Assembly: GCA_902783795.1 (NCBI GenBank) | Contig: CACZSO010000338.1 | Span: forward strand, 1-8,285 | DNA: 8,285 nucleotides | Source: an uncultured Eubacteriales bacterium | GTDB lineage: Bacteria; Bacillota; Clostridia; Lachnospirales; Lachnospiraceae | Direction: 5' to 3' | Part shown: one piece after another, positions 1 through 6,562 of the stretch | How the letters are laid out: the number at the start of each line of letters is the position of its first letter | How positions within the stretch are numbered: the first letter of the stretch is position 1 | Made by a program: the position numbers and the translations under genes | Notes under the pieces: model-generated | Told to the model about the DNA's origin: nothing | Seen by the model: the letters and a program-made list of their open reading frames with translations, nothing else | The model's database searches: none

Positions 1-846
1 CGGTGACATCTTGAAGATCCGTTTCCCATGGGTAAGATGGAAATAGCAGACCTGGATGATGACGGAACCGACTTCGATCACATAGATGATGCCGAAAATA
101 ATGATGAACCAGCCGATCTTCAGCGTCAAGGCTGCGCCTGCCAGGAAACCGCCCAGGGCCAGGGCTCCGGTATCTCCCATGAAGACTTTGGCCGGATGGG
201 CATTAAAGAATAAGAAACCCATCAAAGCACCGGCTGCCGCGCCGCATATTATGGTGATGCCGCTGTTTTTATCTCCGGAAAGAAGCATCAGGAACACGGC
301 GATCACAGCTGTAACGGAAGTACACAGTCCGTCGATACCGTCGGTAAAATTCGTACCGGTGTCGGTACCCAGCACCATAAGAAATACAAAGGGAATGTAC
401 AGCCAGCCCATATCAATGGTCTTTCCCTTGGCAAAGGGCAATACCACTTCTGTCCCGATCACCTTATAGCAATACACCGCAAAAATGGCGGTGATCACGA
501 TCTGGCATGACATTTTCTGCCAGGCTTTAAAGCCTTCCGACTGTTTTTTCACCACTTTCAGATAATCATCCACAAAACCCGTGAGGCCAAACCCCAGGGT
601 CAGGAGCATGACCGGGATCAGCTCATGATGCTTGAAAGCAAAGGGCAGACAGGCCAGGAGCATGGCCGGGATGAATGCCAGGCCGCCCATGGTAGGTGTC
701 CCCTGTTTTTTATAATGATCCGGATTCCCTTCCTGTCTGACCTGCTGTCCGAATTTCAGTTTTTTCAGCACCGGGATCAGCAGTTTCAACAGCAGGACGC
801 TTAAGAAAAACGAAATAAAAACCGGGATCAGCAGCTGTTTTTCCAT
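1..846 (-). CDS. mraY: Phospho-N-acetylmuramoyl-pentapeptide-transferase MraY (partial, C-terminus off the left edge)
   Basis: This integral membrane enzyme transfers phospho-MurNAc-pentapeptide from the UDP precursor to undecaprenyl phosphate, giving lipid I. The frame is open from an ATG at 846-844 to the window edge, giving 282 residues of a protein usually about 320 long. Family motifs visible are the tandem aspartates in FVDDYLK (about 91-97), NFTDGIDG (166-173) and HPAKVFMGDTGA (217-228), whose Asp225 corresponds to the third catalytic aspartate. The sequence ends at KRIFKMSP, just before the expected histidine-rich HHH motif, so only the last part is missing. Many hydrophobic stretches fit a multi-pass protein. 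A clear Shine-Dalgarno, GAGGAAG on the minus strand at 861-855, lies 8 bases before the ATG. It follows the PBP gene by 27 bases and is probably in the same operon. The truncation is an edge effect, not damage. Confidence 0.97.
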   Translation of the reverse strand, partial: MEKQLLIPVFISFFLSVLLLKLLIPVLKKLKFGQQVRQEGNPDHYKKQGTPTMGGLAFIPAMLLACLPFAFKHHELIPVMLLTLGFGLTGFVDDYLKVVKKQSEGFKAWQKMSCQIVITAIFAVYCYKVIGTEVVLPFAKGKTIDMGWLYIPFVFLMVLGTDTGTNFTDGIDGLCTSVTAVIAVFLMLLSGDKNSGITIICGAAAGALMGFLFFNAHPAKVFMGDTGALALGGFLAGAALTLKIGWFIIIFGIIYVIEVGSVIIQVCYFHLTHGKRIFKMSP

Positions 847-873
847 AGGACTCACTTCCTCTTTTCTTTTGAT

Positions 874-2988
874 TTATCCTTCCGCCGGAATATCCGTCGG
901 AAGCTGGGTATTTTCCTGTCCGGGTATATCTTCAGCCGGGGATTCTTCCAGGGCCGGCGCGGTTGTTGATTCCTCAGGTGCCGGGGCCGTTTCCGGTGTA
1001 ATGATGCCTGAAGGATCCTGGGCATCGGAAAGATCTGAAAAGTCTTTCAGCCGGGACCAGTCATAGGTGTAAGCGTCTTCGTCTGATTCAGGATAGATAT
1101 TCCAGTAATCATACAGGCTTTCCCAGATGCTGCGGGCCAGCTTCTGCGCCGGGGCAGACATGGACTGGTCATCCACGTAAGGTTCGTCCACCGCTACATA
1201 AATAAGATAGCGGGGATCTTCGATGGGCACCATGGAGATGAAGGAAACTACATACTTCCCGGTGCCGCGGGGAAGTTTCTCGGAAGCACCGGTCTTACCG
1301 GCCATGGGATATCCTTCCGTCAGGGACGGAGTCGCGGTACCGAAGGTCACCACATACCGGAAGGCTTCTTTCATATATTCCGATGTTTCTTTGGAGATCG
1401 TGCGTCTCACCAGCACCGGCTCGATGTCACGCACCACATTGCCTGAAAGATCGCGGATCTGGGTCACGACATGAGGCTCATAATAAAAGCCGCCGTTGAC
1501 TAATGAACTGTAAGCCGCGGCCATCTGCACCATAGTCAGGGTATAGCCCTGGCCGAAAGCATTCGTAGCGATCTCGATATCATGCAGGTTTTTCTCCTGA
1601 TAGATCAGGTTCGCGGTATTAGCTTCGCCCGGCAGATCGATATTTGTCTTCTGCCCCAGGTTGAAAAGCTCCTGGTATTTAGCTAACAGCGCCGCACCCA
1701 GTTCCAGACCATAATGGACAAAACATACATTGCAGGAACGGCCGAAGGCTTCTATGGGGATCAGGTCGCCGCAGGCCACTTCCTGATGGCAGTGGATATT
1801 ATAGTTTGCCACTGGGATCACGTGGTCACAGCGGTAGACATAATCCTTGCTGAACACATTTTCTTCGATGCAGGCCGCCAATGTCAAAGCCTTCGATGTG
1901 GAGCCCGGCTCAAAGGTGCCGCTGACCGCATAATTCAGCTGGACCTGCTGCCTGAGGGATGTCAGAAGCTCCTCCCGGCTCATCTGTTCCAGCTGGGATT
2001 CCCGGTTTTTAAAGGCTTCCGTAAGCAAGAAGGATTCCTCCGGATGTTCCAGTTCCTCCTCGGTGAACAAAGAAGAAATGTCCGAAGGATTATTTAAGTC
2101 AAAATCCGTATCTGAAGCCATGGAGATGATCTCCCCGTTCTGGGGATTCATGACCACCACATTGATCCGGTGGCCGCCGATCTCTTCCTGGAAGTCTCTG
2201 ATACGGTCCTGGATGATCCGGGTCACGTTTGCATCCAGGGAAGTGATCAGCGTACAGCCGTTTACCGCATCCTGTACATTGGATACCGAGTAACCATCCT
2301 CATCGATATAGACATAAGACGCGCCGTCGGTGCCCCGGAGCACATCGTCATAGTATTTTTCCAGACCGGTAATGCCCTCTTTCGCATCCGGCGTGGTATA
2401 GCCCACGACCTTGGAAAGTACTGTATTTAAGGGATATTCCCGGCGATATTCTTTTTCAAACCATATGCCGGCGATGCGCGCTGTCATTTTATGACGCTTG
2501 TTCTCCGGCTTTTTATTATAGGCATCCTTCTCTGTCTGATAAGCCTTCACCGCGGCATTCCAGGCATTGACATCTGCTTCGGATATGAAGGTATTTCCAT
2601 TAAAACGGATATACGTTTTTTTCGGATCTGTTACAAAGGCCCGGTACAGGTCTTCTTTGGGCAGTGATAAAACGGAATAGGCCAGGTCGCAGGTCTTTTC
2701 CAGACTGCCTGGATAATCTTCCTCTGTTTCATTCATGACCTTCGGATCGATGATCACCCGATAGATGCTTTTTGTTACAGCCAGATAGGTCCCGTTCGCA
2801 TCTACGATGCTGCCCGGCTGGGCTAAAATGACGGACCGGGAACCGGCCGCCTGGTTCAATGTGGTATAGGAAGACTGGATACCCCGGGCCTTGACCAGAT
2901 AAACACTGACCAGGATAAATGAGATAAGTAAAAGGCCGACTCCGAACAGCATCAGAGTCAGCCTTTTTTCGGAACGTCGTTTATTCAT
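874..2988 (-). CDS. Class B penicillin-binding protein, FtsI/SpoVD type (peptidoglycan D,D-transpeptidase)
   Basis: This is a membrane-anchored transpeptidase that cross-links septal or spore-cortex peptidoglycan. From the chosen start it has 704 residues: a basic N-terminus, one membrane segment (about 10-32), a PBP dimerisation-type region (about 50-235) and a transpeptidase domain (about 270-625). Active-site motifs are SxxK as S363-T-S-K366, SxN as S418-C-N420, and KTG at 565-567. The residue after KTG is alanine, where Thr or Ser is usual. The last 75 or so residues are rich in Pro, Glu, Asp and Thr and show no PASTA repeat, unlike SpoVD of Bacillus. An in-frame ATG at 3003 would add five residues, but its only nearby purine run touches the start codon. 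The ATG at 2988 has GGGGAA at 9-10 bases and overlaps the ftsL stop by 8 bases, typical of coupling. Sequence alone does not separate FtsI from SpoVD; one such gene between ftsL and mraY fits a septal role. Confidence 0.93.
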   Translation of the reverse strand: MNKRRSEKRLTLMLFGVGLLLISFILVSVYLVKARGIQSSYTTLNQAAGSRSVILAQPGSIVDANGTYLAVTKSIYRVIIDPKVMNETEEDYPGSLEKTCDLAYSVLSLPKEDLYRAFVTDPKKTYIRFNGNTFISEADVNAWNAAVKAYQTEKDAYNKKPENKRHKMTARIAGIWFEKEYRREYPLNTVLSKVVGYTTPDAKEGITGLEKYYDDVLRGTDGASYVYIDEDGYSVSNVQDAVNGCTLITSLDANVTRIIQDRIRDFQEEIGGHRINVVVMNPQNGEIISMASDTDFDLNNPSDISSLFTEEELEHPEESFLLTEAFKNRESQLEQMSREELLTSLRQQVQLNYAVSGTFEPGSTSKALTLAACIEENVFSKDYVYRCDHVIPVANYNIHCHQEVACGDLIPIEAFGRSCNVCFVHYGLELGAALLAKYQELFNLGQKTNIDLPGEANTANLIYQEKNLHDIEIATNAFGQGYTLTMVQMAAAYSSLVNGGFYYEPHVVTQIRDLSGNVVRDIEPVLVRRTISKETSEYMKEAFRYVVTFGTATPSLTEGYPMAGKTGASEKLPRGTGKYVVSFISMVPIEDPRYLIYVAVDEPYVDDQSMSAPAQKLARSIWESLYDYWNIYPESDEDAYTYDWSRLKDFSDLSDAQDPSGIITPETAPAPEESTTAPALEESPAEDIPGQENTQLPTDIPAEG

Positions 2989-3469
2989 TGGGTATTTCCC
3001 CATCCTTAGATACGTATTCCTTTTCGGCTCTTTCGTAAGTGATATACTGCTGCTTCTTCGGCGTTTCCATTCCCAGTCCTACGGCGTATTCATAAATACC
3101 GGCGTAGTCTATATGGCTCTCATAGCTGTTTTCCAGCAGTGCATTATCTCTTACCAGCTGCTGATACTGCTTTTCCAGTGAGGCAGCTTCATTTCTTTTG
3201 TTCCTGACTTCCAGTACCTGTTTAAGATAGATGACGCCCACCAGCAGGATCAGGGCCAGGGCCAGACCGATCACAAATAACTGGGCGCGGGAATAGGCTT
3301 TAGCTTCCAGACGGTTTTCCCGGACTCTTTCTTCTATTTTAAGCTGGGCTTCTTTACGAAGGTCACGCTCTTCTTCCCGAACCTCAGGCTTAACTTCCGG
3401 CTGTACCGCCAGATTTCCGCGGACGTTTCTGAATGCCGGATACAGGTTTCTTCTGCGTTCTTCTGCCAT
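2981..3469 (-). CDS. ftsL: FtsL-like cell division protein (bitopic septal protein)
   Basis: This is a small single-pass membrane protein of 162 residues. It has a long, charged cytoplasmic N-terminus (1-60, rich in Glu, Arg and Lys), a hydrophobic segment at about 63-82, and then a likely coiled coil (about 84-115, with spaced Leu and charged residues such as LEKQYQQLVRDN). The C-terminal region contains YAVGLGMETPKKQQYITY, resembling the region of FtsL/DivIC proteins that follows the coiled coil. FtsL proteins act in the divisome with DivIC/FtsB and DivIB/FtsQ and help activate septal synthesis by FtsW and its partner PBP. FtsL is poorly conserved in sequence, so the call rests on topology and on position between rsmH and the class B PBP, where ftsL normally sits. 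The start has a strong AGGAGG Shine-Dalgarno with a 5-base spacer. The N-terminal cytoplasmic part is longer than in the short E. coli protein, which I take as lineage variation. Confidence 0.87.
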   Translation of the reverse strand: MAEERRRNLYPAFRNVRGNLAVQPEVKPEVREEERDLRKEAQLKIEERVRENRLEAKAYSRAQLFVIGLALALILLVGVIYLKQVLEVRNKRNEAASLEKQYQQLVRDNALLENSYESHIDYAGIYEYAVGLGMETPKKQQYITYERAEKEYVSKDGEIPNE

Positions 3470-3491
3470 TATTCCCTCCTCTCTTAAAGAC

Positions 3492-4430
3492 TTATGTCCC
3501 TCTTACAAAAACTCTTAATTTAGCGGTCCTGGACCGTGGATTTTCTTCAATTTCTTCAGCATCCGCCGTCAGTGGATGTCTGGTGAGTACCTTACCCCTG
3601 CTCTTTCTTCCGCACACGCACACCGGAAAATCTTTGGGGCAGATACAGGGATCCTGTGCCGTCCTGAAAGTCTCCTTTACGATCCTGTCCTCCAGTGAAT
3701 GGAAAGAAATGACCGCCAGCCGTCCCTCCGGCTTTAAGGCGTCTATCATGGACGATAATGACTTTTCGAGTACTTCAAGCTCCCCGTTGACTTCGATCCT
3801 GAGAGCCTGAAATACTCTTTTAGCGGGGTGGCCGCCTTTTTCGCGAATCCTGGCCGGAATAGCCTCCTTGATGAGAGAAACTAACTGGAAAGTCGTTTCA
3901 ACGGGCTCCTTCTCCCGGGCTCTGACGATATGTTTCGCGATATTTTTTGCAAAGGGATCTTCACCATAGTCCCTTATGATACGGTATAACTCCGCCTCGC
4001 TTTCTTTATTGACGATGTCGTAAGCCGTACGCTCTTTTCTTACGTCCATCCTCATGTCCAGCGGTGCGTCCATCCGGTAGGAAAACCCCCGGTCTTTATC
4101 ATCGAACTGGTGGGAGGAAACGCCCAGGTCCAGTAAGATGCCATCTACTTTTTCTATACCGAGGCTGTCCAGTATGTTTCTGAAGTTAACGTAATTATCT
4201 CTTACGATGGTGACTCTGTCCGAAAACTCGGACAGATGCTCTGATGCGGCTTCAATGGCTTCTTCATCCTGGTCCGTTCCGATCAGCCTTCCGCCCTTTG
4301 TGAGACGTCTGGCTATCTCGTAGGAATGACCGCCGCCGCCTAACGTCCCGTCTAAATAAATGCCGTCTGGCTTAATGTCCAGTGCTTCGATGGTCTTCTG
4401 CAAAAGTACCGGTGTATGAGAAAATTCCAT
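3492..4430 (-). CDS. rsmH: 16S rRNA (cytosine(1402)-N4)-methyltransferase RsmH (MraW)
   Basis: This S-adenosylmethionine-dependent enzyme methylates N4 of C1402 in the decoding region of 16S rRNA. The 312 residues match the usual family length. Visible motifs include HTPVLL at 5-10, the SAM-binding glycine loop DGTLGGGGHS (27-36), GTDQD (51-55), LLDLGVSS (99-106), RGFSYRMDAPLDMRMD (114-129), HPAKRVFQALRIEVN (201-215) and SFHSLEDRIVK (242-252). A cysteine pair set, C262/C264 and C271/C273, is of a kind often seen in Firmicute members; a metal role is possible but not shown. The ATG has AAAGGAT as ribosome binding site, which overlaps the mraZ stop codon. The gene lies 12 bases after mraZ and 22 before the ftsL-like gene, the standard dcw order. 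The cytoplasmic rRNA role is established for the family. Confidence 0.98.
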   Translation of the reverse strand: MEFSHTPVLLQKTIEALDIKPDGIYLDGTLGGGGHSYEIARRLTKGGRLIGTDQDEEAIEAASEHLSEFSDRVTIVRDNYVNFRNILDSLGIEKVDGILLDLGVSSHQFDDKDRGFSYRMDAPLDMRMDVRKERTAYDIVNKESEAELYRIIRDYGEDPFAKNIAKHIVRAREKEPVETTFQLVSLIKEAIPARIREKGGHPAKRVFQALRIEVNGELEVLEKSLSSMIDALKPEGRLAVISFHSLEDRIVKETFRTAQDPCICPKDFPVCVCGRKSRGKVLTRHPLTADAEEIEENPRSRTAKLRVFVRGT

Positions 4431-4442
4431 GGCCTGATCCTT

Positions 4443-4871
4443 TTACAGGTTGATTCCGTCTATATTATAGGCAATATCCGAAAGGTCAGCTTCTTCGTTA
4501 TACTTCGTCCATGTCTCCTGGTCCCAGATCTCTGCGTGGTCATCTACGCCCACCAGGGTCACATCTTTGATGAGGCCCGCATAATTTCTCAGATCCTGGG
4601 GGATCAGCACCCGCCCCTGCTTATCCGGTTCCGGGGAGGATGAATTACCAAAGTAGAAACGACGGATCCTTCTGGCCGGTTCTGAAGAGATCTTCGGCAA
4701 TGTTTCCATGGAAGCGATGAGCTGCTGCCAGGCTTCCTTGGGATAGACAGAAAGGCAATGATCCGGATTCCTGGTGATCACAAAACCTTCTCCCAGCTCT
4801 TCACGGATCGTCTTGGGAATGATCAGACGCCCTTTATCATCTAATGAATGGCTATATGTGCCCATCAGCAT
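4443..4871 (-). CDS. mraZ: Transcriptional regulator MraZ
   Basis: This is the first gene of the dcw cluster, a DNA-binding protein of the SpoVT-AbrB fold that regulates the cluster and binds direct repeats in its own promoter in other bacteria. From the chosen start it has 142 residues, the usual length. Two copies of the family unit are visible: GTYSHSLDDKGRLIIP (about 4-19) and the second around FGNSSSPEPDKQGRVLIP (74-91), each with the DKGR/DKQGR signature followed by (L/V)IIP or VLIP. The frame stays open upstream to 5018, but that part lacks family similarity and crosses the promoter. The start MLMGTYSH at 4871 matches the MxMG opening of MraZ proteins and has a G-rich ribosome site (GGGGGTGG, 4884-4877) with a 5-base spacer. 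A second ATG at 4865 is less likely. Autoregulation is inferred from the repeats upstream. Confidence 0.97.
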   Translation of the reverse strand: MLMGTYSHSLDDKGRLIIPKTIREELGEGFVITRNPDHCLSVYPKEAWQQLIASMETLPKISSEPARRIRRFYFGNSSSPEPDKQGRVLIPQDLRNYAGLIKDVTLVGVDDHAEIWDQETWTKYNEEADLSDIAYNIDGINL

Positions 4872-4876
4872 GCTGA

Positions 4877-4884
4877 CCACCCCC
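4877..4884 (-). promoter_or_regulatory. mraZ ribosome binding site (G-rich, non-canonical)
   Basis: On the minus strand GGGGGTGG lies 5 bases before the ATG at 4871. It decides the start: the longer open frame to 5018 has no comparable site and would run through the promoter. The T in the middle departs from GGAGG and also creates another GTGG match, so it may be read by MraZ as well; that second part is speculation. Confidence 0.6.
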
Positions 4885-4908
4885 TTTCCTTCGGATTTTG
4901 TCTTTTGG

Positions 4909-4969
4909 CCACCACGAAGTTGCACTGACCGCCACTTTTTGTGCTGAATTACCACTATTTTACCACCAC
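4909..4969 (-). promoter_or_regulatory. Candidate MraZ operator: array of GTGG repeats
   Basis: On the minus strand GTGG occurs at plus-strand positions 4966-4969, 4963-4966, 4952-4955, 4932-4935, 4912-4915 and 4909-4912, with a one-mismatch GTGC at 4922-4925. The matches at 4952, 4932, 4922 and 4912 are exactly 20, 10 and 10 bases apart, so they would lie on one face of the helix. The copy at 4932 is preceded by AAAA. MraZ of E. coli is known to bind TGGGN repeats with 5-base spacers (10-base period), and mollicute MraZ recognises AAAGTG-type boxes, so this spacing and core fit an MraZ target. The repeats overlap the -10 element and the start of the transcript, which suits repression. The assignment is inferred. 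Confidence 0.6.
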
Positions 4970-4984
4970 AGCCAGAAAAATCAA
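4957..4984 (-). promoter_or_regulatory. Promoter of the mraZ (dcw) operon
   Basis: On the minus strand a -35-like TTGATT (4984-4979) and a -10 TAAAAT (4962-4957) are separated by 16 bases. TGG directly before the -10 gives an extended -10 (TGn). The region upstream is very rich in A and T runs, as expected for an UP-like element. Transcription would start around 4950, leaving a leader of about 80 bases before mraZ. It matches a housekeeping sigma factor promoter. Confidence 0.65.
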
Positions 4985-5006
4985 GAACTTTTCGCAAAAA
5001 AATAGA

Positions 5007-5027
5007 AGAAAAAAACATCTTTTTTCT
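5007..5027. repeat. AT-rich inverted repeat between the divergent promoters
   Basis: AGAAAAAA (5007-5014) and TTTTTTCT (5020-5027) are perfect inverted arms around a 5-base centre. As it is nearly all A:T and sits between the two divergent promoters, it is more likely a curved or UP-element-like tract than a terminator or regulator site. Chance is also possible in such low-complexity sequence. Confidence 0.35.
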
Positions 5028-5062
5028 GTATTATTTTTTGCCCCCTAAACTTAGTATATGAC

Positions 5063-5091
5063 TTGTTTTTCTGCTCTATATGTGGTATCAT
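5063..5091 (+). promoter_or_regulatory. Promoter of ychF and its downstream genes
   Basis: TTGTTT (5063-5068) and TATCAT (5086-5091) are spaced by 17 bases, and TGG just before TATCAT makes an extended -10, which may compensate for the weak -35. The start of transcription would be near 5098, giving a leader of about 40 bases. It faces away from the mraZ promoter about 80 bases to the left. Confidence 0.6.
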
Positions 5092-5138
5092 TAATTGCTG
5101 GCAAAAATAATTAAAGAAGGATTTTCAGGACACCTTAA

Positions 5139-6236
5139 ATGAAATTAGGCATCATCGGGCTTCCGAACGTAGGAAAAAGCACATTATTCAACTCATTGAC
5201 AAAGGCAAAAGCCGAGTCCGCCAACTACCCTTTCTGCACCATCGACCCGAATATCGGCGTGGTGGCCGTACCGGATGAGCGGCTGACAAAGCTGTCAGAG
5301 TTATATCATTCCCAGAAGGTCACGCCGGCTGTTATCGAGTTCGTGGACATTGCCGGACTGGTGAAGGGAGCGTCTAAAGGCGAAGGCCTGGGCAACCAGT
5401 TTCTTTCCAATATCCGGGAAGTGGATGCAGTGGTCCATGTGGTGCGCTGTTTCGAGGATCCGAATGTGATCCATGTGGATGGGTCTGTGGACCCCTTACG
5501 CGACATCGAGACCATCACCCTGGAACTCATCTTCTCTGATCTGGAGGTGCTGGAAAAGCGGGCGGCTAAAAACCAGAAAGCTGCCATGAATGATAAACAG
5601 GTACGCCGGGAACTGGAGATCGTCAGAGAACTCATCGCCCTCCTGGAATCCGGAAAGTGTGCCAGGGAATATCAGGCCGCAGATGAGGAAGAAGCTGCTT
5701 TTGTACATTCTTTGAACCTGCTGACGGATAAGCCGGTGATCTACGCAGCTAATGTATCGGAAGATGACCTGATGGATGACGGGGAAAGCAACCCTTATGT
5801 AGCTGAGGTCCGGCAGCATGCTGAGGAAGAAGGTTCTTCTGTCTTCGTAGTTTCCGCGAAGATCGAGGAAGAGATCGCCGAGCTGCCTGAAGATGAGAAA
5901 AAAGAATTCCTTCAGGACCTGGGAATTGCCGAATCCGGACTTGACAAGCTGATCCGGGCAGGTTATGCTCTTCTGGGACTGATCAGCTTCCTGACTGCCG
6001 GAGAGAAAGAGACCAGGGCCTGGACCATTAAGAAAGGCACGAAGGCTCCTCAGGCCGCCGGTAAGATCCATTCGGATTTTGAACGGGGCTTTATCCGCGC
6101 AGAGATCGTGAACTATCACGACCTCATCGGCCTGGGTTCCTATGCCCTGGCCCGGGAAAAAGGCCTGATAAGGTTAGAGGGAAAAGATTATGTCATGCAG
6201 GATGACGATGTAGTCGTCTTCCGCTTTAATGTTTGA
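5139..6236 (+). CDS. ychF: Redox-regulated/ribosome-associated ATPase YchF (Obg family, OLA1 homologue)
   Basis: This is a cytoplasmic P-loop NTPase of the TRAFAC class that in characterised members prefers ATP to GTP and associates with ribosomes; its precise physiological role is unsettled. The 365 residues match the family length (about 363). The G1 loop is GLPNVGKST (7-15). The switch II motif is DIAGL (70-74), with a hydrophobic residue where Ras has its catalytic Gln. The G4 position is NVSE (205-208) instead of NKxD, the change linked to ATP preference. A charged helical region spans about 130-190. The C-terminal TGS domain (about 281-364) holds FLTAGEKE, HSDFERGFIRAEIV and the closing DVVVFRFNV. 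The ATG has AGGA at 5127-5130 with an 8-base spacer. It is divergent from mraZ and heads a plus-strand group with the DUF1292 gene 11 bases downstream. Confidence 0.98.
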   Translation: MKLGIIGLPNVGKSTLFNSLTKAKAESANYPFCTIDPNIGVVAVPDERLTKLSELYHSQKVTPAVIEFVDIAGLVKGASKGEGLGNQFLSNIREVDAVVHVVRCFEDPNVIHVDGSVDPLRDIETITLELIFSDLEVLEKRAAKNQKAAMNDKQVRRELEIVRELIALLESGKCAREYQAADEEEAAFVHSLNLLTDKPVIYAANVSEDDLMDDGESNPYVAEVRQHAEEEGSSVFVVSAKIEEEIAELPEDEKKEFLQDLGIAESGLDKLIRAGYALLGLISFLTAGEKETRAWTIKKGTKAPQAAGKIHSDFERGFIRAEIVNYHDLIGLGSYALAREKGLIRLEGKDYVMQDDDVVVFRFNV

Positions 6237-6238
6237 AC

Positions 6239-6242
6239 GGAG
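6239..6242 (+). promoter_or_regulatory. Ribosome binding site deciding the DUF1292 start
   Basis: GGAG lies 5 bases before the ATG at 6248, just after the ychF stop codon. It supports this ATG over a TTG at 6233 that overlaps the end of ychF and has no comparable upstream site. Confidence 0.6.
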
Positions 6243-6247
6243 AAGTT

Positions 6248-6562
6248 ATGAGAAAAGAAGATCTGGATAATGATGAGGAGATCACAGTCACCCTGACGCT
6301 GGAGGATGACTCGGAACTGGAATGCACCGTACTTACGGTCTTTGAAGCCGCGGGCCGGGAATACATCGCCCTGCTCCCCACCACAGGGGAAGATGCGGAA
6401 AACGGGGATGTCTACCTTTACCGTTTCATCGAAACGGATGATGAGGAACCGGGCATCGAGGATATCGAAGATGACGAAGAATTCCAGATAGCCTCGGACG
6501 CTTTTGATGAGTATCTGGATAACATAGAATTCGATGAACTGATCATCGATGATGAAGAGTAA
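6248..6562 (+). CDS. DUF1292 family protein (acidic, YrzB-like)
   Basis: This is a small cytoplasmic protein of 104 residues with no known biochemical function. The N-terminal half alternates hydrophobic and polar residues (EEITVTLTLEDDSELECTVL, then REYIALLP at 37-44 and GDVYLYRF at 53-60), a beta-rich pattern typical of DUF1292 in Firmicutes. The C-terminal half is dominated by Asp and Glu. By count, 40 residues are acidic and only 4 are Lys or Arg. There is no signal peptide or membrane segment. It starts 11 bases after ychF and its TAA overlaps the next ATG by one base (TAATG), so it probably shares an operon and translational coupling with both neighbours. In other Firmicutes DUF1292 genes often lie near core translation or RNA genes; I draw no function from that. 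Confidence 0.88.
   Translation: MRKEDLDNDEEITVTLTLEDDSELECTVLTVFEAAGREYIALLPTTGEDAENGDVYLYRFIETDDEEPGIEDIEDDEEFQIASDAFDEYLDNIEFDELIIDDEE

Noticed and set aside
28..469. Plus-strand open frames in the first 500 bases
   Set aside because: The minus strand here encodes MraY with all expected motifs, so these are shadows.
4872..5018. N-terminal extension of MraZ up to 5018
   Set aside because: It would run through the promoter and repeat array, has no family similarity, and the start at 4871 gives the standard MraZ length.
5007..5027. Intrinsic terminator at the A/T inverted repeat
   Set aside because: The stem has almost no G:C pairs and lies between divergent promoters where no transcript needs to end.
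5496..6119. A 207-codon minus-strand open frame opposite ychF
   Set aside because: It lies wholly inside the clearly conserved ychF reading frame and has no recognisable domain or ribosome site; it is an antisense shadow.
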